Numbered from the stretch's first letter, positions 26,504 to 35,933 are shown. The stretch is 64,000 nucleotides of DNA from Streptomyces sp. WAC08241 (GCA_007858575.1 CP042279.1:4528501-4592500), one strand, 5' to 3'. Notes: generated by a model not told the origin, from the letters alone. Program-made: numbers and translations.

Positions 26504-28017
26504 GTGATCAGTCGCAGAACCCTGCTCGGCGCCGGCACCGCCGCCGCCGGTCTCGCCCTCGTACCCGCAGGCCCCGTCGTCGCCGAGAGCACGGCGAAGC
26601 CGTGGGCCGGCTCGCGTCCAGGCTCTCGGGCCGACTGGTGCTGCCCACCGACCCTCCTACGCCCTCGCCCGCCAGGTGGAACTCGGGCAGTTCGACTCCG
26701 TCAACCCGCAGGCGGTCGCCTACTGCGCCGGCGCGGCGGACGTCTCGGTCTGCGTGCGCTTCGCCCAGGACCACGGCATCCGCACGGCGGTCCGCAGCGG
26801 CGGCCACAACTACGGCGGCTGGTCCACGACCCCGGGCCTGATCATCGACGTGTCGCGGCTGAACGCCGTGTCGGTGACGAGTGCCTCGTCGGTGGAGATC
26901 GGCCCGGGCGCCCAGAACGTCACTATCCTCAACGCGCTCGCCCCGCACCACCTGGTGGTCAGCGAGGGCGGCTGTCCGACCGTGTGCGCCGGCGGCTTCC
27001 TCCAGGGCGGCGGCTTCGGCTTCCTGACCCGGTCGACGGGGATGGCCTGCGACGCGGTGACCTCCGCCCAGGTGGTGCTCGCCGACGGCCGCGTGGTGAC
27101 CGCGTCGGCGCAGCGGAACCCGGACCTGTTCTGGGCGATACGCGGCGGCGGTGGCGGCAACTTCGGCATCGTCACGAAGTTCACGGTCACCCCGCACAGC
27201 GGCGACCAGATGGCCGTCAGCAACCTGGTCTTCCCCTACGACCGGATGGCCGACGTCCTCGACGGCACGGCCCGGTGGCTGGCGGACGCCCCGCACACGA
27301 TCGGCGGCGGCGCCTACGTGGTGCAGCCCGACGCCGCCCCCGGCTCGGTGCCGCAGGCCAACGTCTTCCTCGCCTCCCGCGGCACGCCCACCGAACTCGC
27401 CGCCGAGGCGGCCCGGTTGACCGCCCTGACCGGTGCTCCGCTACAGCGGCAGGACGGCGTCATGACGTACCGGCAGCTCATGATGACGATCTTCGGCTGT
27501 GCCGACCTGACCGAGGCCCAGTGCCAGCGGTCCGAGAAGACCCCGCGGGCACCCTGTCCCGTCCGGCCTACGGCCTGGAGCGCACCCGCCTGGGCAGCGC
27601 GTACCCGGCGAGCGGCTGGGCGGACGTGATGACGGCCTTCGACGCCGGCCGGCGGGCGGGCCAGGCGCGTTACCTGGACCTGCACTTCTTCGGCGGCGCC
27701 GCCAACGACGTCCCGCGCACCGCGACGGCGTACGTGCACCGCGACTCGCTCTTCTCGGTCAACTACCGGGTCCTGATCAACGACCCGGCCCAGGTGACCG
27801 ACGAGGCCGAGGCGGTGGCGAACGCCTGGTCGACCACGGCTTCGCCACGATCGACCCGCTGTCGAACGGCGAGAGCTACCAGAACTGGATGGACCCGTCC
27901 CTGAAGGACTGGAAGGCGTCGTACTACGCCGAGAACTACGCGCGGCTGTCCCGCGTCAAGGCCGCGTACGACCCGTACCGGTTCTTCCGCTTCCCGCAGT
28001 CCATAGGCGCCGCCTGA
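26504..28017 (+). CDS. Secreted BBE-type bicovalent FAD oxidase
   Basis: About 505 residues, berberine-bridge-enzyme family. N-terminal twin-arginine-like signal ISRRTLLGAGTAAAGLALVP. The PP-loop region AVRSGGHNYGGWSTTPGLII has the His that binds FAD, and VVSEGGCPTVCAGGFLQGGG has the second attachment Cys, so FAD should be held by both bonds as in GilR. C-terminal NYARLSRVKAAYDPYRFFRF carries the FAD-binding NY. Catalyses alcohol or ring oxidations, often the last step and outside the cytoplasm. GTG at 26504. Frame gaps near 26605, 27545 and 27830. Related cluster enzymes: GilR, AknOx. Confidence 0.87.
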
Positions 28018-28025
28018 GGCGCCGT

Positions 28026-28057
28026 GAGGCCGCCGGACGACGGGGTCCGGCGGCCTC
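28026..28057. terminator. Bidirectional hairpin
   Basis: Perfect 13-bp arms GAGGCCGCCGGAC (28026-28038) and GTCCGGCGGCCTC (28045-28057) between the convergent oxidase and the TIGR03086-type gene. Confidence 0.8.
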
Positions 28058-28077
28058 GGGAGCGGCTCGCGCGCGGT

Positions 28078-28685
28078 TCAGGGCGTACGGCCGTACCAGC
28101 CGACCAGGCGGTCGATGGCCGGGGCGTCGTCCGGGACGTCCACGACGGGGCCGAACGGCACCTGGCCGCCGCGGGGCTCGGAGGGCACCGCACGGCGCAT
28201 GGCGGCCAGCGGCCCGGCCAGGACGGTCTCGTCCCACCGCGGGCTCTGGCCGGTCGCCCTGGCCAGGTCCCAGGTGTGCAGCACGAACTCGTTGGTGTAG
28301 ATGACCGCGGCGACGGCGCCGGGCACCGGCCCCCAGGGCAGGCCGATCTCCCGGCCCAGGACGGCGGGGTCCGTCCAGACGGACCTCAGCTCCTTCGTGC
28401 CGGCCGCCCACGCCTCGGCCCAGGCGCCCTCGGCGACGTCCTCCGCGAAGTGCGGAACGCTGAAGAACTGTCCGCCGGCGCCGATCACGGCGACCCGGCG
28501 GAGCACGGAGACGAGGTGGTCGGACAGTCGGCGCACCGAGTAGTCCGGACACGGCGTGGGGTCGTCGTACTGCTCGGGCCGCACCGCGGCGAGCACGTCA
28601 CCGGCCAGGTCGACGGCCTTCAGCAGCCCGTCGCGGGGATCGGTGGGCGCGGGGCGCCCGCGGGCGGGTTCACGGGATTCGTCAT
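28078..28685 (-). CDS. TIGR03086-type DinB/mycothiol-isomerase-fold protein
   Basis: About 202 residues. Reads LLKAVDLAGDVLAAVRPEQY, PTPCPDYSVRRLSDHLVSVL (the N-terminal metal-ligand His region), AVIYTNEFVLHTWDLARATG with the second His pair, and the C-terminal DDAPAIDRLVGWYGRTP. This is the actinobacterial maleylpyruvate-isomerase N-terminal family, four-helix proteins that bind a metal and often use mycothiol. Start ATG at 28685; one base is missing near 28650. Role in the cluster unknown; detoxification of an electrophilic intermediate is possible. Confidence 0.8.
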
Positions 28686-28749
28686 GCCGTCGAGTCTCCC
28701 GGCAAAACAGGCCATCCTCCGGCCACTTCCCACGAAAGGCTGATCACTG

Positions 28750-29703
28750 ATGCGAGCCGACCGTCTGGTGGCGGCCCTGCTCTTCCTCCAGGCGCGCGGC
28801 CGGGTGACCGCCGCGGAGCTCGCCGCGGAGCTGGAGGTCTCCGAACGCACCGCGCGGCGCGACCTGGAGGCGCTGATCACCTCCGGCCTGCCCGTCCACG
28901 CGCAGCGCGGGAGGGGTGGCGGATGGCGGCTGGTCGGCGGGGCGCGCACCGACCTGACCGGGCTCACCCTGCCGGAGGTGCGGGCGCTGTTCCTGGCCGC
29001 CGGCGCCTCGGGCGCGTCGCCCGAACTCCGTTCGGCGCTGCGCAAGTTGGTGCACGCCGTGCCGGAGCCACTGCGGCCGCACGCCGAGGCGGCGTCCCGG
29101 GCGCGGATCGTCGACGAACTGGACCGGTCGCGCATCGCCGTGACGGCGGGCGGCCCGCACCACACGGCCCTGGAGCGTGCGGTACTGGACGGCGTGAGGG
29201 TCGAGCTCGGCTACGCCCGGCCCGGCGAAGAACCCCACGAACGCACCGTGGACCCGCTCGGCCTCGTTCTGAAGGCGGGCCGCTGGCACCTGAGTGGCCG
29301 GCACCGCGGACGGGCTGCGGTCCTTCCGGCTGGGCCGCGTGACGTCGGCGGCGCCGACGGGCGAGCCGGTCCGCCGCCCCGCCGGCTTCGACCTGGCCGG
29401 CGCCTGGCGCTCGCTCGCCACCCGGCCGGAGGACCGGCTGCTCGCCGCGACGGTCACGGCACACGCGGAGTAGGACGCGCTGCCGCTGCTCCAGCGGCTG
29501 TTCGGCGAGCACCTGAGCATCGGACGGCTGCTGGCGGACGGCAGGCGCGAGGTCGAGGCCGCCGGACCGTCGGTGGAGGTGCTGGCCGCGCGGTTGGCGG
29601 GGCTGGGGAGCCGGGTCGAGGTGGTGGGCCCGCCCCGGCCCGCGCGCACCTGGCCCGCCTCGGCCGCGAGCTCGTGGCGCGCTACGGGCGCTCCACGAGG
29701 TGA
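28750..29703 (+). pseudogene. YafY/DeoR-type HTH-WYL regulator, interrupted
   Basis: N-terminal winged helix MRADRLVAALLFLQARGRVT, LEVSERTARRDLEALITSGL, followed by a WYL-like domain (RIAVTAGGPHHTALERAVLD, VDPLGLVLKAGRWHL, SFRLGRVTSAAPTGEP) and the C-terminal extension LLQRLFGEHLSIGRLLADGR. About 318 residues expected. The frame is lost near 29295 and 29637, and an in-frame TAG stands at 29471-29473 in HAE*DALPLL. A C-to-T change from CAG would explain the stop. If the sequence is right the regulator is truncated before its C-terminal extension; a miscall is equally likely given the indel rate. Confidence 0.7.
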
Positions 29704-29712
29704 CGACCCCAT

Positions 29713-29737
29713 AGTCACTTTCCTCTAGGTACCTACT
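29713..29737 (+). promoter_or_regulatory. HxlR operator copy 2 (TAGGTACCTA palindrome)
   Basis: Identical over 25 bp to 20868-20892, with the palindrome TAGGTACCTA at 29726-29735 and TATACG plus TGCTAAC just downstream. It is 77 bp upstream of the NmrA-family gene and on the same strand orientation as in the exporter promoter, so the two transcription units should respond together. Confidence 0.78.
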
Positions 29738-29813
29738 ATACGAAGGATGCTAACGTCGCAGACACGGCTCGATCGGCCCCAAATCTCCCCTTGTGCACGA
29801 CTTTGGAGTTCTC

Positions 29814-30658
29814 ATGATCGTTGTCACCGGCGCTTCCGGAAATGTCGGCCGTCCCCTCGTCGAGGCGCTCGCCGCGGCGGGCGAGAAGGTCACGGCCGTG
29901 TCCCGCAGCCCCTGTCCCACGACCTCCCGGAGGGAGCGCGGCACGTCCGCGCCGACCTCGCCGATCCCACTACCCTGGGCCCCGCGCTGGACGGCGCGGA
30001 CGCCCTGTTCCTCCCGCTGGCCGGTGAGCTGCTGGGCGGCGGCGCCCCCGCCGTGGAGGTCCTGGCCGCCGCCGAGGAGGCCGGCGTGCGGCGCGTGGTG
30101 CTGCTCTCCTCGCAGATCAACGGCACCCGCCCGGACGCCCTCTCGCACGGCCGGCTGCGGGAGTTCGAGGAGGCCGTACGCTCCTCGGGCCTGGACTGGA
30201 CGATCCTGCGTCCGGGCGGCTTCGCCTCCAACGCCTACGCCTGGATCGAGACCGTCCGCACGCAGCGCGCGGTGATCGCCCCGTTCGCCGACGTGGCGCT
30301 GCCGGTCGTGGACCCGGCCGACATCGCGGAGGTCGCCGCCGTGGTCCTGCGCGACGAGGGCCACTCCGGGCGGACGTACGAGCTGACCGGCCCCGCCGCC
30401 GTCACCCCGCGCGAGCAGACGGCGGCGCTCGCCGAGGCGCTCGGCGAGGAAGTGGGCTTCGTGGAGCTGACCCGCGAGCAGGCCCGCGAGCACATGGCGC
30501 GGTTCATGCCCGAGCCGGTCATCGACGGCACCCTCGACATCCTCGGCGAGCCGCTCCCCGCCGAGCAGCGGATCAGCCCCGACGTCGAGCGGATCCTCGG
30601 CCGCCCGGCCGGCTCCTTCGCCGGGTGGGCCGAGCGCAACGTCCGCGCCTTCACGTGA
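29814..30658 (+). CDS. NmrA/QOR2-type NAD(P)H-dependent reductase
   Basis: About 281 residues, atypical short-chain dehydrogenase. MIVVTGASGNVGRPLVEALA is the NAD(P) motif; RRVVLLSSQINGTRPDALSH, SSGLDWTILRPGGFASNAYA and LPVVDPADIAEVAAVVLRDE are NmrA-family blocks. The closest characterised relatives are QOR2 (YtfG) quinone reductases and actinobacterial NmrA sensors. One base is missing near 29910. ATG at 29814 with GGAG 6 bp before it. It is preceded by the second HxlR-type operator, which fits a quinone-induced reductase protecting the producer. Confidence 0.83.
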
Positions 30659-30952
30659 CCGCGCCGCACTGAGCACGGCCGGTGTCCACCGGTGGCGCCG
30701 CCACCGCACGGGACGCCGACGCCCCGACCGGCCCCGGCGCACCGAAGCAGCCCCGCGCCGCGGTTGTGCGCACCGCCCCGGACCCGCACGTCCCCCGCAC
30801 GGGTCCGGGGCGGTCGTCGCAGGAGATCCGTCGGCGGGGAGGCCGGGCGCCGCGGGGCCGTCGCTTCTTCCCGCTCCCCGCTCCCTCGCGCCGGAGCGCG
30901 TCGCGCAGGAGACTGGGGCCGTCTCGTCGGGCACGTGCGGAGGGGAACGCGG
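30659..30952. other. Intergenic region without visible genes
   Basis: About 290 bp between the reductase stop and the STAND ATPase start. All frames are Pro/Arg-rich without domains. GGAGGGGAAC immediately precedes the ATG at 30953. No terminator or repeat stands out. Confidence 0.4.
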
Positions 30953-33900
30953 ATGAGGGAGAGTCACCGGGCCGAGGCCGAGCGGCTGTTGGAGCGGGTC
31001 GTGGCGGAGGAGGTGCGCGGCGGGGCCGGGAGGACGCCGGGGCGCTGCTCGCGCGGGGCCGGGCCGAGTGGGACGCGATGGTGGCGGGGCGGGCCGGGAG
31101 TACGCGGAGTTCCTGCGGGCCGTGGAGGCCGCGGAGGCGGAGGGCGGCCGGGGCTCGGCGGGAGCGGAAGGCGGGCGGGCCGGCGGGGCCGGCGGGTGCG
31201 CCCGCGCTGGTCGCCGGGGTCGCGGCCGTCGCGGCGGTCGGTGCCGACCTGGCCCTCGGTACGTCGGCGGGGACGGCCCTCGGCGCGGGCGCCGTGGTGG
31301 CGGTGGCCGGGGCGGCCGCGACCGTGCTGAAGGCGACGTCCGGGCCCCGGGTGGCGGCCCCCGGAGGCGTCGAGGAGGCGCGGGCGCGGTGGCTGGCGGC
31401 CCTGGAGAGCCGTGGGATACGGCCCTTCCTGGAACGGGAGCGGGAGCGGGCCGCCCCGCCGTGCGGCCGTTGCGGGGGTCGATCGGAGTGCCGCGGCCCG
31501 GAGCCGTACCGTCCTGGAGCGGTCCTTCGGGCAACTGCCCGAGCCCGTCGGGGCGTTCGCGGGGCGCCGGGAGGAGCTGGAGCGGATCGCCGGGTGGGTG
31601 CGGGAGGGCAGGGCCTCGGTGGGGACCCGGCCGACGGTGGTGCTCTTCACGGGGTGCCGGGGTCGGGGCGCACCGCGCTCGCGGTCCGGGCCGCGCACGC
31701 TGCGCGACCGGTTCCGCGGGGCGTGCGTGGCGGACCTGCGGGGAACGCCACCGCCGTGCCGGGTACGGCGGGCGAGGGCCGGTCGCGACCCGGGAGGCGC
31801 TGCTGCACCTGCTGAACCGGCTCGGCGCCCCGCGCGAGCGGCTGCTCTTCCGGGAGGGCGCTCCGGTCGGGCAGCAGGTCCGGAGGCTCACGGAGCTGTA
31901 CCACCGGCAACTGGCCGGGACGCCGGTGGTGGTGGTCCTGGACGACGCCGTGGACGCGGCCCAGGTGCGGGCCCTGCTGCCCGGGCGTTCGGAGAGCCTG
32001 GTCCTGGTGACCTGCCGGGAGCCGCTGGACCTCGGCCTGGACGTGCCGGCCGCCGTGCACGCCCTTGGAGGTGGCGGCGCTCGACGCGGCCGGGGCGGAG
32101 GAGCTGCTGCGGGCGGCGGGCGGGGCGGGCGACCCCGGGCCGTACGACGCGGAGGCCGCCGGGCGGATCCGGGAGCTGTGCGGCGGGCTCCCGCTGGCGC
32201 TGCGGGCGGCGGGTTCGCTGCTCGGGCGGCGGCCCGCGGACGAGGTGGCGGAGCTGCTCGGCCGGCCCGGCCGGGGCGCCGATCCCGTCGCACGCGCCCT
32301 GGACGCGCGCTACTCCCTCGGCCTCGACGACGACTCCCGGCGGCTCCTGCGGCGGCTCGCGCTCGCCGGGCGGGCTCGCTCGGCGCCGCGGCGGCCGGGC
32401 GCTGCTCGGCGCGGACGCCGCCGAGGGAGCGCGGCTGCTGCGCGGTCTCGCCGACGCGGGGCTCCTGGACCACGTGCGCGGGGAGCGGTACCGGCTGCAC
32501 GACGCGGTGCGCGGCTTCGCGGCGGCCCGGCTCCTCGACGAGGAGGACGCGACGGAGGCCGCGGCGGCGTAGGAGCGCCTCGTCCGCAACTACGCGGAGC
32601 TGGCGGACGCGGTGATCCGGATGGTCGACGGCAAGATGTCGACCCGCGCCGACCGGTTCGGCGGACACGGCTTCGGCTCCCTGGAGGCGGCCCTGAGCTG
32701 GCTCGACGAGGAGACCAGCTTCATCACGGCGGCGCTGCGGCACAGTCGGGGCGTCGACCAGCGGACCGTCCTGGACCTGCTCGGCGCGCTCTGCGACTAC
32801 TGCCTGCTGCGCGGCGACCTCTACCGGCTCGGGGAGATCGACGAGCTGGCCGCGTCCGTCGGGCAGGGGCCGCTGTCCCGTTCGGTGCGGTGGCGGACCG
32901 GCATCGCGGCCCGGCAGATCGGCGAGCTGGACAAGGCGCACACCACCCTGGCCTCGGTCGTCTCCTCCTACCGGGAGGACCACCAGGACCCGGGCGCGGC
33001 CCTCGCGCTCTGCTCGCTCGGCATCACCCTGCACCACCAGGGGAAGCTCGCGGAGGCGGCGGACCGACTGCGGGAGGCGCTCGCGCTCCAGGAGCCGGAG
33101 GCGCTGGCCGCCGACCGGGGCTGGACGCTGCACGCGCTCGCGGCCGTGGAGCGGGACCGGGGCGGCTCGCGGAGGCGGTGGCGCTGCTCGACCGCTCCCT
33201 CGCGCTGCACCGGGCGCACGAGTCCCCGCACGGCGAGGCGTGGGCGCACTTCCAGTACGGACAGGTGCTGCTGCTGCGCGGTGACGTGCCGGGCGCCGGG
33301 GCCGAGCTGCGGGCCGCCCTCGACGGGTACGGGCGGATCCACGACGGGCGCGGCGAGGCCTGGGCGCTGACCCAACTGGCCCGGGCGCGGCTCGCCGCCG
33401 GGGACACCGAGCCGGCCGTGGAGGAGTTGCGCGGCGCCCTCGCCCGCCACCGGGAGCAGGAGGACGCGCGGGGCGAGGCGTGGACGCTGTACCACCTGGG
33501 GCACGCCCTGGAGGAGCGCGGCGACCGCGACGAGGCGGTGCGCGAGCTGGGGCGGGCGCGGACGATGTTCTCCCGGATGCGGGACGTGTACGGGCTCGCC
33601 GGCGCCCGGCACCACTCGGGCCGGGTCACCCGCGACCAGCTCGCGGCCCGCACGGGCGGTCTGCGGAACTCGGGCTTCGCCCGTCAGCTCCTCGTGGACG
33701 CGCGGGCGGACTACCACCGGATCGGAGTGGCCCACGGGGAGGCCTGGACCTGCCTGGAGCTGGCGGTCGTCGACGCGGGCAACGCGCGCGTGCCGCAGGC
33801 GCTGGGCCTGTGCGACGAGGCGCGGGAGCTGTTCGCCTCGTACGGCGATCCGCGCGGCACGGACTGGGCCCGCTTCCTGCGCTGCACCCTGCTCCCGCAC

Positions 33901-34145
33901 GCCGTCCCGGGCTCCCCGGAGCCGGGGACGGAGACGGCCCGCGAGGAGCTGGCGGCCCTGGTCGCGGACCGGCACCCGGCGCGCGACCCGCGCCTGGACG
34001 ACTGCGCCGAGGCGTACGGCGCGGTCCTGGCGCGCGGCGTGGCCCCGGGAACGCCGTGGCAGGCCTGGGACCTGGGCCTGGTCCCGAACCGCCGGTCGCG
34101 GGAGGTGCTGGGGTGCCGGGGCCACCGAGGGTGCTGGGAGCGTAG
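30953..34145 (+). pseudogene. Membrane-anchored STAND (NB-ARC-like) ATPase with TPR domain, possibly broken
   Basis: A protein of about 1060 residues over several frames. Order: an N-terminal helical region (MRESHRAEAERLLERVVAEE), two hydrophobic helices (APALVAGVAAVAAVGADLAL and TALGAGAVVAVAGAAATVL), an ATPase (FAGRREELERIAGWVREGRA, P-loop GVPGSGRTALAVRA, Walker B TPVVVVLDDAVDAAQVRALL, ELCGGLPLALRAAGSLLGRR), a winged-helix-like RLLRRLALAG segment, and about 12 TPR-like repeats (HGEAWAHFQYGQVLLLRGD and similar). The P-loop Lys is Arg. An in-frame TAG at 32570-32572 and roughly six one-base gaps interrupt it. There is no DNA-binding domain as in AfsR. Signalling or regulatory role is inferred only. 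Confidence 0.72.
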
Positions 34146-34256
34146 GCCTCCGGCCGGGGCAGGGGCGTCGGGGCCTCCCCGCCGGGGCCGTGCCCCGACC
34201 CGTACCGGTCGCCGCCCGCCGGCGCGGAAGGTGCCGGGCGAGCGGATCGCGCGGAC

Positions 34257-34299
34257 GCCCTCCGGGGCCCGTACCGCGGGGGTACGGGCCCCGGAGGGC
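34257..34299. terminator. Very strong bidirectional hairpin at the cluster/core boundary
   Basis: Perfect 19-bp arms at 34257-34275 and 34281-34299 with the 5-nt loop GCGGG. It separates the convergent STAND ATPase gene and the conserved mca-linked genes. Confidence 0.88.
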
Positions 34300-34328
34300 G
34301 GAGCGGGGCGCCCGTGGTCCGGGAGCCG

Positions 34329-34553
34329 CTACTTCTTCGGGGTTCGGCCGGCGCCTTCGGCGCGGCCGCCGGGTCCGGGGCCTCCTCGAAGGAGACCCGG
34401 CCCATGTGGCGGTTCATCGACTTCATCAGCATCCAGACCGCCAGGGCCAGGACCGCGAAGACGACGAAGCCGAGGACGCCGGGGTCACCTTGTTCTTGTC
34501 CAGCTCCTCGGCGGCGAAGGGACAAGCTGGGTCAGTGCCAGGTGTGCGCTCAT
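34329..34553 (-). CDS. Small single-pass membrane protein downstream of mca
   Basis: About 75 residues: MSAHLALTQL, then AAEELDKNKVTPGVLGFVVF, the membrane segment FAVLALAVWMLMKSM, and NRHMGRVSFEEAPD with a charged tail ending GRTPKK. ATG at 34553 is 2 bp past the mca stop, so it is co-transcribed with mca, as in other Streptomyces. Single-base gaps near 34527, 34483 and 34350. Function unknown. Confidence 0.75.
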
Positions 34554-34554
34554 G

Positions 34555-35434
34555 TCAGGCATTGTCGCGGATGCCCGCGAAGAGATCTTCCTCGGGGAGG
34601 GAGGTCGGCACCAGCGCCTTGCTGAGCTCGTACTCCTCCGTCGGCCAGACCTTCCTCTGGATCTCCATGGGGACGCGGAACCAGCCGCCGTCGGGGTCGA
34701 TCTGGGTGGCGTGGGCGATCAGCGCCCGGTCCCGGGTCTCGAAGAAGTCGGCGCAGGGCACGAAGGTGGTCAGGGTCCGCTCCTTGCGCTCGAACTCCTT
34801 CCAGCGCTCCAGCCACTCCCCGTAGGGGACTCCAGGCCCTGGTCGAGGAGCGCCTGGTGCAGGGCCTCGGTCCGGGGGCGGTTGAAGCCCTGGTTGTAGT
34901 AGAGCTTCAGGGGCTGCCAGACCGGGCCGAACTCGTCCTCGGGGAACGCCTCGGGGTCGCCCGCGCCGTCGAAGGCCACCATCGTGATCTTGTGGGTCAT
35001 GATGTGGTCGGGGTGCGGGTAGCCGCCGTTCTCGTCGTAGGTCGTGACGACCTGCGGACGGAAGGAGCGGATGCTGCGGACCAGCCGGCCGGCCGCCTCG
35101 TCGACGTCCTGGAGCGCGAAGCAGCCCTCGGGCAGTGGGGCAGCGGGTCGCCCTCGGGCAGGCCCGAGTCGACGAAGCCCAGCCACTCCTGGGAGACGCC
35201 GAGGATCTCGCGGGCCGCGTCCATCTCCTTGCGGCGCACCTCGTGGATGTTCGCCTCGATCTCCGGGTCGCCCTGGAGCTTGGGGTTGAGGACCGAGCCG
35301 CGCTCGCCGCCCGTGCACGTCACCACCAGGACGTCCACACCCTCGGACACGTACTTGGCCATGGTGGCCGCGCCCTTGCTCGACTCGTCGTCGGGGTGGG
35401 CGTGAACGGCCATCAGTCGGAGCTGCTCAGTCAA
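34555..35434 (-). CDS. mca: Mycothiol S-conjugate amidase
   Basis: Zinc amidase that cleaves mycothiol conjugates of electrophiles and drugs to a mercapturic acid and GlcN-Ins. LTEQLRLMAVHAHPDDESSK carries the zinc ligands HxxDD; also VVTCTGGERGSVLNPKLQGD, GFVDSGLPEGDPLP, TTYDENGGYPHPDHIMTHKI, YYNQGFNRPRTEALHQALLD and VPCADFFETRDRALIAHATQ, all matching Streptomyces Mca closely. About 293 residues. TTG at 35434 chosen because LTEQLRL is the conserved N terminus. Frame gaps near 35137 and 34830. Confidence 0.95.
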
Positions 35435-35531
35435 GACTCGGTCCTCGGTGATCGGTCGCGGAGGGAGGTCTCTATAGTGACGGAATCGGGGGCCGAAAAT
35501 TCCGCCACCCCCGGCTTCGAGAGGATCGATC

Positions 35532-35933
35532 ATGAGCGCGGTGCGAGAGCAGCCGCCCGAGGGCCGCTACGGGCGTTCCGCGGACGAGCGGGCCGACCGC
35601 AAGCTCAAGATCGTCGGGTCCGTGCTCGGGGTCCTCTTCCTCGCCGTCCTGGGCTGGTTCGGCTGGTACTACGTCGTCGACAGCAGGATCAGCGCCGAGC
35701 TGATCAAGTTCGACGTGGTGAGCGCCTCCGAGGTCCAGGTGCACCTGGAGGTCCGCAAGGACGAGGGCAGCGAGGGCGTCTGCACCCTGCGCTCGCGCTC
35801 CGAGGACGGGACCGAGGTGGCCCGCAAGGACGTGCGGATCGACGACCCCGCCGCCCGGGTCGACCAGGTCTTCTCCCTGCGCACCACCGCCCGCGCGACG
35901 AGCGCCGAACTGATCGGGTGTACGACCCGGTAG
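35532..35933 (+). CDS. DUF4307 membrane protein
   Basis: 133 residues: charged N-terminal region (RYGRSADERADRKLKIVG), one membrane helix (SVLGVLFLAVLGWFGWYYV), and an extracellular beta-rich domain (VVSASEVQVHLEVRKDEGSE, CTLRSRSEDGTEVARKDVRI). Unbroken. DUF4307 is an actinobacterial family always found near mca and greA; its role is unknown. Divergent from mca over a 100-bp promoter region. Confidence 0.88.
   Translation: MSAVREQPPEGRYGRSADERADRKLKIVGSVLGVLFLAVLGWFGWYYVVDSRISAELIKFDVVSASEVQVHLEVRKDEGSEGVCTLRSRSEDGTEVARKDVRIDDPAARVDQVFSLRTTARATSAELIGCTTR

Noticed and set aside
29471..32572. Genetic-code recoding of UAG
   Set aside because: TAG is used as a normal stop by several intact genes here (e.g. 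metB, adenylate cyclase, first kinase), so reassignment is not credible.
29750..33133. A 1127-codon open frame on the minus strand opposite the NmrA and STAND genes
   Set aside because: Arg/Pro/Ala-rich translation without domains; the plus strand has clear family motifs and third-position GC bias. Long antisense frames are expected at this GC content.
30953..34145. AfsR homologue
   Set aside because: NB-ARC-like and TPR parts are present, but the N-terminal DNA-binding and BTAD regions of AfsR are absent and hydrophobic helices stand there instead.
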